A stretch of 10,968 nucleotides of DNA, taken from contig CANJXV010000061.1 in the NCBI GenBank assembly GCA_947478935.1, positions 1 through 10,968 of the forward strand, written 5' to 3'. Under the pieces are notes generated by a model. The model was not told the DNA's origin. It did not search any database and worked only from the letters and a program-made list of their open reading frames with translations. A program made the translations under genes and the position numbers. This DNA comes from Comamonadaceae bacterium (lineage in GTDB: Bacteria > Pseudomonadota > Gammaproteobacteria > Burkholderiales > Burkholderiaceae_C). Of this stretch, positions 1 through 6,850 are shown one piece after another (within the stretch, counting starts at the first letter, position 1; every line of letters begins with the position of its first letter).

Positions 1-708
1 ATCTGTGGCGAAGAGTCGGCCATGATTGAAAGCATCGAAGGCAAGCGGGGCGAGCCACGTATGCGCCCGCCTTATATAGCGCAAGTAGGCTTGTTTGGTC
101 GCCCCACGCTGGAACACAACTTCGAGACCTTGTATTGGGTGCGCGACATCGTGCAAAAAGGCCCGCAGTGGTTTAGCAGCTTCGGGCGCAATGGGCGTAA
201 AGGTTTGCGCAGCTTTAGCGTCAGTGGCCGCGTCAAGCACCCCGGCGTGAAGCTGGCACCTGCCGGTATCAGTCTGCGTGAATTGGTCGATGAATATTGC
301 GGCGGCATGGCCGATGGGCACAACCTTTACGCCTACTTGCCCGGCGGCGCATCGGGCGGCATATTGCCCGCCAGCATGGCCGACATCCCGCTGGACTTTG
401 ACACCTTGCAGCCTTATGGTTGCTTTATCGGCTCGGCTGCGGTCATCGTGCTGGGCCATACAGACAAGGCGTGCGATGCAGCGCTCAACATGATGCGCTT
501 TTTCGCACACGAAAGTTGCGGCCAGTGCACACCCTGTCGCGTCGGTACCGACAAAGCTGCCACCTTGATGCAAGCGGCACACTGGGACCACGAGACGCTG
601 GAAGATCTCAACATCGTGATGACCGACGCTTCGATTTGCGGCCTCGGGCAGGCAGCGCCCAACCCGGTGCGCTGCGTTCAAAAATATTTCCCCCAAGAGG
701 TGGCCTGA
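1..708 (+). CDS. fdsB: NAD-dependent formate dehydrogenase beta subunit FdsB (NuoF-like), 5'-truncated
   Basis: This is the C-terminal 235 residues of the flavoprotein subunit that passes electrons from formate oxidation to NAD+ in the cytoplasmic FdsGBA complex. The reading frame is open to base 1, and the residues before the internal ATG at 22 (ICGEESA) already match the NuoF motif ICGEE.ALLES, so the true start lies outside the window. Visible features are the ESIEGKRGEPRMRPP segment of the FMN/NADH-binding domain, GRPTLEHNFETL, an SLBB-like region, and the [4Fe-4S] site ESCGQCTPCRVG followed by the fourth cysteine in SICGLGQAAPNPV. The FETLYWV wording and the neighbouring fdsA favour the formate dehydrogenase subunit over complex I NuoF. 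The stop lies one base before fdsA, so the two are almost certainly co-transcribed and translationally coupled. Confidence 0.93.
   Translation: MCGEESAMIESIEGKRGEPRMRPPYIAQVGLFGRPTLEHNFETLYWVRDIVQKGPQWFSSFGRNGRKGLRSFSVSGRVKHPGVKLAPAGISLRELVDEYCGGMADGHNLYAYLPGGASGGILPASMADIPLDFDTLQPYGCFIGSAAVIVLGHTDKACDAALNMMRFFAHESCGQCTPCRVGTDKAATLMQAAHWDHETLEDLNIVMTDASICGLGQAAPNPVRCVQKYFPQEVA
695..700 (+). promoter_or_regulatory. Ribosome binding site of fdsA
   Basis: AAGAGG lies inside the last codons of fdsB, nine bases before the fdsA ATG at 710. It supports that start and coupled translation of the two subunits. Confidence 0.6.
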
Positions 709-709
709 T

Positions 710-3664
710 ATGAATGCACCTACGAAGCGGTCTGAAGTGACGCTCAAAACCATCGAGTTCAAGCTCGATGCGCAAACCATCCACGCCTTTGAGGGCGAAA
801 CTATTTTCAAAGCCGCCAAGCGCCACGGGGTGGATATTGCGCACCTTTGCTACAAAGAGGGTTACCGCGCCGACGGCAATTGCCGCGCCTGCGTGGTCGA
901 GATCAAAGGCGAGCGCACCCTAGCACCTAGCTGCTGCCGCAGTGCCACCGAAGGGATGGAAGTGCATGCCCAGAGTGAGCGGGCGCTCAAGAGCCAGAAG
1001 ATGGTGCTGGAGATGCTGCTATCCGATATGCCGGATGTGGGATACAAGTGGAATGACGCATATGGTTCTGGCTCGGGTATTTCTGGCGCTGCTGCTGCTT
1101 CTGGCGCCGCCGTGGCAGAGGCGAGAGCACAAAACTTTGGCCAGCACGGAGAGCTAAGCCTTTGGGCAGAGCGCATGAACGTAAGCGTACGCCCGGCACT
1201 GAAAGCAATTCGCCGCGAGCAGCCTAAGTCCGATATGTCGCATCCCGCGATGGCTGTCAATCTGGATGCTTGCATTCAATGCAATCGCTGCGTCCGTGCC
1301 TGCCGCGAAGAGCAGGTGAATGACGTCATTGGCTACGCCATGCGTGGCTCGCACAGTGAAATCGTGTTTGACTTGCATGACCCGATGGGCGACAGCTCCT
1401 GCGTCGCTTGCGGCGAATGCGTGCAAGCCTGCCCCACCGGCGCGCTGATGCCCAAGACGCAAGTGGGCAGCCAGGTAGTGGACAAAAAAGTGGACTCGGT
1501 ATGTCCGTTTTGCGGCGTCGGTTGCTTGCTGACCTACAACGTGAAAGACAACCTCATCGTCAGCGTGGAAGGGCGCGACGGGCCGGCTAACCACAGCCGC
1601 TTGTGCGTGAAAGGCCGCTTTGGTTTTGACTATGCGGCAAGCCCGCAACGCCTGACGGTGCCGCTGATTCGCAAAACCGGCGTGGGCAAAGACCCGGAGC
1701 AGATCAACCACCTCAACCGCGATACGGCCGATTGGTCCGACGTGTTCCGCGAAGCTACGTGGGAAGAAGCGATGGCGCTGGCTGCCGGTGGTCTGAAAGG
1801 GTTGCGTGATACGCATGGGCCCAAATCGCTGGCCGGTTTTGGCTCGGCCAAGGGCAGTAACGAAGAAGCGTATTTGTTCCAAAAACTGGTGCGTACCGGC
1901 TTTGGTAGCAACAATGTGGACCATTGCACCCGCTTGTGCCATGCATCCAGCGTGGCCGCTTTGCTCGAAGGCGTAGGCTCGGGCGCTGTGAGTAACCAGG
2001 TCAATGATGTAGAGCACGCGGATCTGATTTTCATCATTGGCTCCAACCCCACGTCCAACCATCCCGTGGCCGCCACCTGGATGAAAAATGCCGCCAAGCG
2101 CGGCGCCAAAATTGTGCTCGCCGATCCGCGTATCACCGACATCGGCCAACACGCTTGGCGCACCTTGCAGTTCAAGGCAGATACCGATGTGGCCATGCTC
2201 AATGCGCTCATACACACCGTGATTGAAGAGGGCTTGGTTGACGAAACCTTTATCGCTAACCGCACTAGCAATTACGAAGCACTGCGCGATAACGTAAAAG
2301 GCTATAGCCCTGAGGCCATGGCGCCGATTTGCGGCATCCCGGCGCAGACGCTGCGCGAAGTGGCGCGTGCGTTCGCCAAAGCCAAAGGCGCCATGATTTT
2401 GTGGGGGATGGGCATCAGCCAACATGTGCACGGCACCGACAACGCACGCTGCTTGATTGCCTTGGTCAGCGTTACGGGCCAGATCGGCAAACCCGGCTCG
2501 GGCCTGCACCCCTTGCGTGGCCAGAACAATGTGCAGGGCGCGTCCGATGCTGGCCTGATACCCATGATGTTCCCCAACTACCAGCGCGTGGACAACGCCG
2601 ATGCGCATGCTTGGTTTGAAGATTTTTGGGGCACCAAGCTAGACGACAAACCCGGCTATACCGTGGTCGAGATCATGCGCAAAGCCCTTGTGGAGGACAG
2701 CGATCCACACAAAATTCGCGGTATGTACATCATGGGCGAAAACCCGGCCATGAGCGACCCAGACCTGAACCACGCGCGCCACGCATTGGCCAGCCTGGAG
2801 CACTTGGTGGTGCAAGATATTTTCATGACCGAAACCGCCTGGTTGGCTGACGTTGTTTTGCCCGCCACTGCCTGGCCTGAAAAAACCGGCACGGTGAGCA
2901 ACACCGACCGCATGGTGCAATTGGGTAAACAAGCCTTGAACCCGCCCGGCGAGGCGCGCGCTGATTTGTGGATATTGCAAGACCTGGCCAAGCGCATCGG
3001 TTTGCCCTGGGATTACCAGGGCGCGCACGATGGCGTGGCCGCCGTCTATGACGAAATGCGCCGCGCTATGCACGCCGCCATTTCCGGCATCACCTGGGAT
3101 CGGCTGCAGCGTGAATCCAGTGTCACCTACCCCTGCCTGAGCGAAGACGACCCCGGAACGACGACCGTGTTCATCGACAGCTTCCCCACCTCCAGTGGCC
3201 GAGTCAAACTGGTGCCCGCCGACATCATCCCCGCTAATGAGCGGCCAGATGCGGCTTACCCCTTTGTGCTGATCACCGGTCGCCAACTGGAACATTGGCA
3301 CACCGGGAGCATGACGCGCCGTGCCAAGGTGCTGGACGCCATTGAGCCCATGGCGACCGCGTCAATGTGCGGTGCAGACCTCAAGATGCTGGCAATGGAG
3401 GCAGGCGACATCATCACCATCGCGTCGCGCCGCGGCGAAGTAGCGCTGCATGTGCGCCGCGACGACGGCACGCCACAAGGTGCAGTGTTTGTGCCCTTTG
3501 CCTACTACGAGGCCGCAGCCAATGAGCTTACCAATTCCGCACTAGACCCGGTGGGCAAAATTCCTGAGTTCAAGTACTGCGCGGTGGCCGTGCGCAAAGG
3601 CGGCAGCACGCGCGAGAATGCGGGCTTTGGTGTCAATGACCCCGTGGCAGAGGCCACTGCGTGA
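710..3664 (+). CDS. fdsA: NAD-dependent formate dehydrogenase alpha subunit FdsA (Mo-bisMGD, Cys type)
   Basis: This is the catalytic subunit that oxidises formate to CO2 in the cytoplasm; 984 residues, a normal length for the family. The N-terminal NuoG-like [2Fe-2S] domain uses C47, C58, C61 and C75 or C76. Next come two [4Fe-4S] motifs (C188/C191/C194/C198 and C231/C234/C237/C241). The molybdopterin oxidoreductase core opens with a fourth iron-sulfur motif (C265, C268, C272, C299). The metal ligand is C410 in CTRLCHASSV, followed by H411. This aligns with the Sec-His pair of E. coli FdhF, so the enzyme is of the cysteine type and needs no selenium. The dinucleotide-binding domain starts near residue 848 (PFVLITGRQLEHWHTGSMTR). 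A Gly/Ala-rich stretch at about 118-139 links the N-terminal domain to the ferredoxin-like part. The gene sits one base after fdsB and overlaps fdsC by four bases. Bis-MGD insertion by the FdsC chaperone is expected from the family. Confidence 0.96.
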   Translation: MNAPTKRSEVTLKTIEFKLDAQTIHAFEGETIFKAAKRHGVDIAHLCYKEGYRADGNCRACVVEIKGERTLAPSCCRSATEGMEVHAQSERALKSQKMVLEMLLSDMPDVGYKWNDAYGSGSGISGAAAASGAAVAEARAQNFGQHGELSLWAERMNVSVRPALKAIRREQPKSDMSHPAMAVNLDACIQCNRCVRACREEQVNDVIGYAMRGSHSEIVFDLHDPMGDSSCVACGECVQACPTGALMPKTQVGSQVVDKKVDSVCPFCGVGCLLTYNVKDNLIVSVEGRDGPANHSRLCVKGRFGFDYAASPQRLTVPLIRKTGVGKDPEQINHLNRDTADWSDVFREATWEEAMALAAGGLKGLRDTHGPKSLAGFGSAKGSNEEAYLFQKLVRTGFGSNNVDHCTRLCHASSVAALLEGVGSGAVSNQVNDVEHADLIFIIGSNPTSNHPVAATWMKNAAKRGAKIVLADPRITDIGQHAWRTLQFKADTDVAMLNALIHTVIEEGLVDETFIANRTSNYEALRDNVKGYSPEAMAPICGIPAQTLREVARAFAKAKGAMILWGMGISQHVHGTDNARCLIALVSVTGQIGKPGSGLHPLRGQNNVQGASDAGLIPMMFPNYQRVDNADAHAWFEDFWGTKLDDKPGYTVVEIMRKALVEDSDPHKIRGMYIMGENPAMSDPDLNHARHALASLEHLVVQDIFMTETAWLADVVLPATAWPEKTGTVSNTDRMVQLGKQALNPPGEARADLWILQDLAKRIGLPWDYQGAHDGVAAVYDEMRRAMHAAISGITWDRLQRESSVTYPCLSEDDPGTTTVFIDSFPTSSGRVKLVPADIIPANERPDAAYPFVLITGRQLEHWHTGSMTRRAKVLDAIEPMATASMCGADLKMLAMEAGDIITIASRRGEVALHVRRDDGTPQGAVFVPFAYYEAAANELTNSALDPVGKIPEFKYCAVAVRKGGSTRENAGFGVNDPVAEATA
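3649..3653 (+). promoter_or_regulatory. Ribosome binding site deciding the fdsC start
   Basis: AGAGG lies seven bases before the GTG at 3661 and thirteen before the ATG at 3667. The spacing favours the GTG, which overlaps the fdsA stop as GTGA. Confidence 0.5.
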
Positions 3665-4566
3665 CCATGCAGACATTACCTCGCATTCCTCTCACGCCTA
3701 GCTTGCCCCGCTTGAGCCGCGCCCAAGTGGCGGTGACGCGGGCGATTGACGTGATCAATGAATCCGGCGAAACGCAAAGCCTGCAAATCCCCGCCGAGCG
3801 AGCGCTGACGGTGTACGTTGACAAGCGCGAAATCGTCACCCTGATGACCCTAGGCGCCCAGCCCGAATGGTTAGTGCTGGGCTATTTGCTCAACCAGCGC
3901 CTGGTCGCGTCGGCGCAGGAAGTGGAGTCCATTACCGTCGATTGGGAAGTCGGCGCTGCGGCGGTGAAGACCTTCAAAGGCATTGTCAATATTGAGAAAA
4001 GAACCGCCAAACGGGTAGTCACCACTGGCTGCGGGCAGGGCAGTGTGTTTGGCGATCTGATGGCTGACATTGACAGCATCCAACTGCCTCCGGCCACCAT
4101 TACCCAAAGTCAGCTGTATGGCATCGTCAACACCATCCGCTTGAACGACAGCATCTACAAAACTGCCGGCTCGGTACACGGCTGCGCGCTATTTCAGGGC
4201 GAGCGTATGCTGATGTTTGTAGAAGACGTGGGCCGCCACAACGCGCTAGACGCCATCGCCGGTTGGATGTCCATGCAGCCGAACGAAAGTACTGTGCAAG
4301 GCGCGCGTACCGGCATGAGCGCGCATGACAAAGTGTTTTACACCACTGGCCGTCTGACCAGCGAAATGATCATCAAGTCCGCCCAAATGGGCGTGCCAGT
4401 CGTCATCTCGCGCAGCGGCATTACCCAAATGGGTCACCAGGTGGCGCAGCGCCTGAACCTTTGCGCCATTGGCCGCGCCACCAACAAGCGTTTTCTTTGC
4501 TTTAGTGCGCCAGAGCGGCTGCTGCTGGCGACGGAGTTGGTAGGGGCGCGCTTGAAGGTGGCTTAA
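3661..4566 (+). CDS. fdsC: Formate dehydrogenase accessory protein FdsC (FdhD family)
   Basis: This is a 301-residue chaperone that matures the alpha subunit. FdhD-family proteins bind bis-MGD, and E. coli FdhD moves sulfur from IscS to the cofactor. Conserved family blocks are EWLVLGYLLNQRL (about 69-81), EDVGRHNALDAI and TTGRLTSEMIIKSAQMGVPVVISRSG in the C-terminal half. At the site of the E. coli C-x-x-C loop the protein reads TTGCGQGSVF: the first cysteine (C124) is kept, but the second position is Gly127. A further cysteine occurs in SVHGCALF. The GTG start overlaps the fdsA stop (GTGA) and has a purine-rich site seven bases upstream; the ATG two codons later is the alternative. Position directly after fdsA matches the fdsGBAC(D) order known from Rhodobacter capsulatus and Cupriavidus. 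The symbol fdhD is equally used. Confidence 0.92.
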   Translation: MTMQTLPRIPLTPSLPRLSRAQVAVTRAIDVINESGETQSLQIPAERALTVYVDKREIVTLMTLGAQPEWLVLGYLLNQRLVASAQEVESITVDWEVGAAAVKTFKGIVNIEKRTAKRVVTTGCGQGSVFGDLMADIDSIQLPPATITQSQLYGIVNTIRLNDSIYKTAGSVHGCALFQGERMLMFVEDVGRHNALDAIAGWMSMQPNESTVQGARTGMSAHDKVFYTTGRLTSEMIIKSAQMGVPVVISRSGITQMGHQVAQRLNLCAIGRATNKRFLCFSAPERLLLATELVGARLKVA

Positions 4567-4595
4567 AGTTTGTGCGTGCGCTGCGCATGCTCGCT

Positions 4596-4612
4596 ATGCG
4601 GCAAAGCCGCAT
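4596..4612. terminator. Short perfect hairpin downstream of fdsC
   Basis: A 7-bp perfect stem (ATGCGGC / GCCGCAT) encloses an AAA loop, 30 bases after the fdsC stop. No strong T-run follows on the + strand, so it may assist termination or protect the 3' end rather than act as a textbook terminator. Confidence 0.35.
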
Positions 4613-4622
4613 TGAGAAAATG

Positions 4623-4653
4623 CCTGTTCTTGCGGGAATTGCAAGAAGACAGG
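4623..4653. terminator. Probable bidirectional terminator hairpin between fdsC and the SulP gene
   Basis: CCTGTTCTTGC pairs with GCAAGAAGACAGG around a GGGAATT loop, with a two-base bulge in the right arm. On the + strand TTT follows; on the minus strand CATTTTCTC follows, which is the better U-tract. Placement between convergent stops suits termination of both units. Confidence 0.5.
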
Positions 4654-4697
4654 TTTGGTAACTGGCGCGTGAAGTGCGAGGCACTACCGCGGCCCGC

Positions 4698-5939
4698 TCA
4701 GCCTTTGGCCCAACGGCGCAATACCAGCGCTAGCGCCACGCCAACCAAAACGGCGGCTACCAGATCAACCAATACCGTCAGCGCGAAAGTCACTAGCACC
4801 ACCATCACCTCTGGGCGCGAGGGGCTGCGGACGAAGTGAAAAAAGTGTTTCAGATCGCTCATGTTGTAGGCCACCACAAACAAGATAGCCGCCAGCGCGC
4901 CCAAGGGAATTTGTCCGGCCAGCGGCGCCAAAAACAGCAGGGTGGCTATCAGCGTGACGCTGTGGGTGATACCGGCCACCGGGTTGGTGCCGCCGTTGCG
5001 GATATTGGTGGCGGTGCGGGCGATGGCGCCGGTGGCTGCAAAGCCGCCAAACAGGGGGGCGACGATGTTGGCGATGCCTTGGCCGATCAGCTCTTGGTTG
5101 GAGTCGTGCGTCAGCCCGGCCATGCCGTCGGCCACCACGGCGGACAGTAACGATTCAATGGCCCCCAACAAGGCGATCGATACAGCAGGTCCTATAAGTG
5201 GAATCAGGCCTGCCGATGTGAGGGTGGGCCATTGCAAACTAGGCAGACCTTGCGGGATGCCCCCAAAGGCGCTGCCTATGGTGGCTACACCATCCCACCT
5301 AAAAATGCCTTGCAACACCGTGGCCACAACCATGGCTACCAAGGGTCCGGGCACGCGCTGCATGCGTAGGAGTTTGGGGGCATAAAGCACCAGCGCTAGG
5401 CTAAGCAGTGACAAGCCCAACGTGGCCGTATGCCACTGCGGCAAGACCTGCACCAGGGCTGCCAACTTTTCATGGAAGTGGATGCCTTGTGTAGCAGGTA
5501 GTCCGAAAAAATACTTCCACTGCCCTACGAAAATAATCACGCCAATGCCCGTAGTAAACCCGGCAATCACCGGCGCGGGAATGAACTTGATCACACCGCC
5601 CAAACGCAGCAAGCCCATCAGCGCCAGCATCACCCCGGCCATCAGCGTGGCTATTTGCAAACCGACGATGCCATGCGTTGCGGTGATGCTGCTCAAGATG
5701 GCGATGAAGGCACCCGTCGGACCGGCAATCTGCACCCGGCTGCCGCCCAGGACGCTGACCAAAATGCCGGCCACGATGGCGGTATAAATGCCTTGCTCGG
5801 GCCGCGCGCCCGATGCAATGGCAAAAGCCATGGCCAGCGGCAAGGCCACCACCCCCACCACCACACCGGCCACGATATTGGGTAACCAGCTGGCTTTGCC
5901 GTACAGACCGGCGGTGCGGGATTCGAGCAGGGCAATCAT
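4698..5939 (-). CDS. SulP-family anion transporter lacking a STAS domain
   Basis: This is an inner-membrane protein of 413 residues with many hydrophobic helices. SulP hallmarks are the N-terminal LPNIVAGVVVGVVALPLAMAF (about 19-39), AGPTGAFI (72-79), ESLLSAVVADGM (262-273), DSNQELIGQGIANI (279-292) and the polar GAIARTATNIRNGG (304-317). Members move sulfate, bicarbonate, dicarboxylates or related anions; the substrate cannot be told from sequence alone. Most bacterial members run to about 550 residues and end in a cytoplasmic STAS domain. This one stops at VLRRWAKG, right after the last membrane segment, and no STAS-like sequence follows. I chose the ATG at 5939 because the membrane domain follows it at the expected distance; an in-frame TTG at 5993 would add 18 residues. 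No strong ribosome binding site precedes either. It is convergent with the formate dehydrogenase operon, so co-regulation is not implied. Confidence 0.85.
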   Translation of the reverse strand: MIALLESRTAGLYGKASWLPNIVAGVVVGVVALPLAMAFAIASGARPEQGIYTAIVAGILVSVLGGSRVQIAGPTGAFIAILSSITATHGIVGLQIATLMAGVMLALMGLLRLGGVIKFIPAPVIAGFTTGIGVIIFVGQWKYFFGLPATQGIHFHEKLAALVQVLPQWHTATLGLSLLSLALVLYAPKLLRMQRVPGPLVAMVVATVLQGIFRWDGVATIGSAFGGIPQGLPSLQWPTLTSAGLIPLIGPAVSIALLGAIESLLSAVVADGMAGLTHDSNQELIGQGIANIVAPLFGGFAATGAIARTATNIRNGGTNPVAGITHSVTLIATLLFLAPLAGQIPLGALAAILFVVAYNMSDLKHFFHFVRSPSRPEVMVVLVTFALTVLVDLVAAVLVGVALALVLRRWAKG

Positions 5940-6048
5940 GGGCGTGGGCAGGCTTTCTAAGAGGGCCCGGCCGGGGCAGTCCGGTGGCAGCAATCCATTA
6001 TGCGCCGCGCCCGCTCGGAGCCGCGCTTGTTGTGGACGTTATACGGCG

Positions 6049-6142
6049 GCGCTCTATCCGCGCCAAGAATTTTCGCGCCTTGCGTCGAAAGCTGGACCCG
6101 AAAGGGCGGTTTTTGAACGATCACGTGCGCACGTTGCTGGGG
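6049..6142 (+). pseudogene. Frameshifted C-terminal remnant of an FAD-linked oxidase
   Basis: In the second forward frame the residues RRKLDPKGRFLNDHVRTLL (within 6065-6142) resemble the extreme C-terminus of sugar-lactone oxidase/FAD-linked oxidases, where a stretch like FxALRxxLDPxGxFLNxxLR ends the protein. In the first forward frame just upstream (6049-6060) the codons read ALYP, which would sit naturally before AKNFRALRRKLDP if the single base near 6061 were removed. That is what a frameshifted remnant would give. The rest of a roughly 400-500 residue oxidase is absent, because the SulP gene occupies the sequence immediately upstream. The frame continues past 6142 with residues that do not look conserved. 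The identification rests on a short motif and on recalled family patterns, so it is tentative. Confidence 0.4.
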
Positions 6143-6143
6143 C

Positions 6144-6160
6144 AAGGCATTTTTTGCCTT
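6144..6160. terminator. Small hairpin after the oxidase remnant
   Basis: AAGGCA and TGCCTT form a 6-bp stem around a run of T. It begins two bases after the oxidase-like tail and could be what is left of that gene's terminator. The stem is short and the T-run is inside the loop, so this is weak. Confidence 0.2.
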
Positions 6161-6323
6161 CCAACTCCTGGTTATGAACTTAGGCCAAAACAGTTCTTGG
6201 CTTTCATTCGAAAAACCGAGGATCGCGCTAGGTCGCTTTGCCAGGGAAATGGGTCCCCGATTTAACTTGGTCTACCCAGTTTGTGCCTGCTTGCATGCCG
6301 CCCCTAGCCTGATTTATTCAACC

Positions 6324-6329
6324 CAAGGA
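6324..6329 (+). promoter_or_regulatory. Ribosome binding site of the metY remnant
   Basis: AAGGAG lies six bases before the ATG at 6336. It settles that start over an in-frame ATG at 6174 and shows that the translation signal of the deleted gene is intact. Confidence 0.7.
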
Positions 6330-6335
6330 GACACC

Positions 6336-6803
6336 ATGAAAATCGAAACTCTGGCAGTACACGCCGGCTACAAGCCTGATCCAGTGACCAAAGCGGTGGT
6401 TCCACCGATTTACCAGACCGTAGCGTATGCTTTTGACAGTGCCCAGCACGGTGCGGACTTGTTTGACTTGAAAGTGGCGGGCAATATCTACACGCGCATC
6501 ATGAATCCTACGCAATCGGTGCTGGAGGAGCGGGTCGCAGCGTTGGAAGGTGGAATCGCTGCGCTGGCAGTGGCATCGGGCCAATCAGCCATTACCTACG
6601 CGATCCAGATCTTTACCCGCCTGGTCAACATTGGTGACGTGCGCTCGCTGGCTACCCATCCTGCCTCGACCACGCACCGTCAGTTGTCGCCCGAAGAGTT
6701 GGTCCAGTCTGGCGTCAGTGAAGACACGGTGCGCTTGTGCGTAGGCATTGAACCTATTGACGACTTGAAAGATGACTTGAATCAGGCGCTGGCGGCTGTG
6801 TAG
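6336..6803 (+). pseudogene. metY: O-acetylhomoserine sulfhydrylase (MetY) with large in-frame internal deletion
   Basis: The intact enzyme makes homocysteine from O-acetylhomoserine and sulfide with PLP, and is about 425-435 residues long. Here only 155 residues remain. Residues 1-91 match the N-terminus: KIETLAVHAGY, VVPPIYQTVAYAFDSAQHGA, the cofactor-phosphate contacts in YTRIMNPT (52-59), and ASGQSAI (80-86). Residues 92-155 match the C-terminus: FTRLVNIGDVRSLATHPAST, THRQLSPEEL and the final VGIEPIDDLKDDL. The join lies around 6606-6611. About 270 residues are missing between, including the Lys that binds PLP, so the protein cannot be a working sulfhydrylase. The frame, start and ribosome binding site survive, which suggests either a recent deletion or a retained small protein. 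It is followed 47 bases later by frmA on the same strand, so it may lead that transcript. An assembly collapse is a less likely alternative. Confidence 0.88.
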
Positions 6804-6839
6804 TGCCAGGGCCCTTGCGGCTATATTCCATCCCCTTAC

Positions 6840-6845
6840 AGGAGA
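6840..6845 (+). promoter_or_regulatory. Ribosome binding site of frmA
   Basis: AGGAGA lies five bases before the ATG at 6851. It decides against the in-frame GTG at 6803, which would add 16 unconserved residues. Confidence 0.7.
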
Positions 6846-6850
6846 CGAAT

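Larger units (their letters stand above)
4567..4697. other. Convergent intergenic gap, no gene
   Basis: This 131-base gap separates fdsC (+) from the SulP gene (-). It holds two hairpins and no credible coding sequence. In particular there is no small open frame resembling FdsD, which follows fdsC in several characterised operons. Confidence 0.7.
5940..6335. other. Gap between divergent genes, mostly degenerate sequence
   Basis: These 396 bases separate the SulP ATG (-) from the metY remnant (+). They contain the FAD-oxidase C-terminal scrap and a small hairpin, and must also contain the promoters of both units. I found no convincing sigma-70 promoter by eye and no intact gene. Confidence 0.6.

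Noticed and set aside
1..708. Complex I subunit NuoF as the identity of the first gene
   Set aside because: The next gene is a formate dehydrogenase alpha subunit followed by an FdhD-type chaperone rather than nuoG and nuoH, and the ETLYWV segment fits FdsB.
1928..1945. Possible selenocysteine site in FdsA
   Set aside because: The metal-ligand codon is TGC (Cys410), with no in-frame TGA in the gene, so the enzyme is the cysteine form.
1154..2608. A 484-residue open frame on the minus strand inside fdsA
   Set aside because: It lies antisense to the conserved molybdopterin domain of fdsA, shows no recognisable domain, and is what GC-rich third positions commonly produce.
4570..4839. A cysteine-bearing 89-residue + strand frame after fdsC, considered as FdsD or a small metal-binding protein
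   Set aside because: Most of it is antisense to the SulP C-terminus and its start overlaps the hairpins; it does not resemble FdsD.
6237..6266. Possible promoter TTTGCC, 18 bases, TTTAAC upstream of metY
   Set aside because: Both boxes match sigma-70 consensus poorly and several equally weak pairs occur in this gap, so no choice can be supported.
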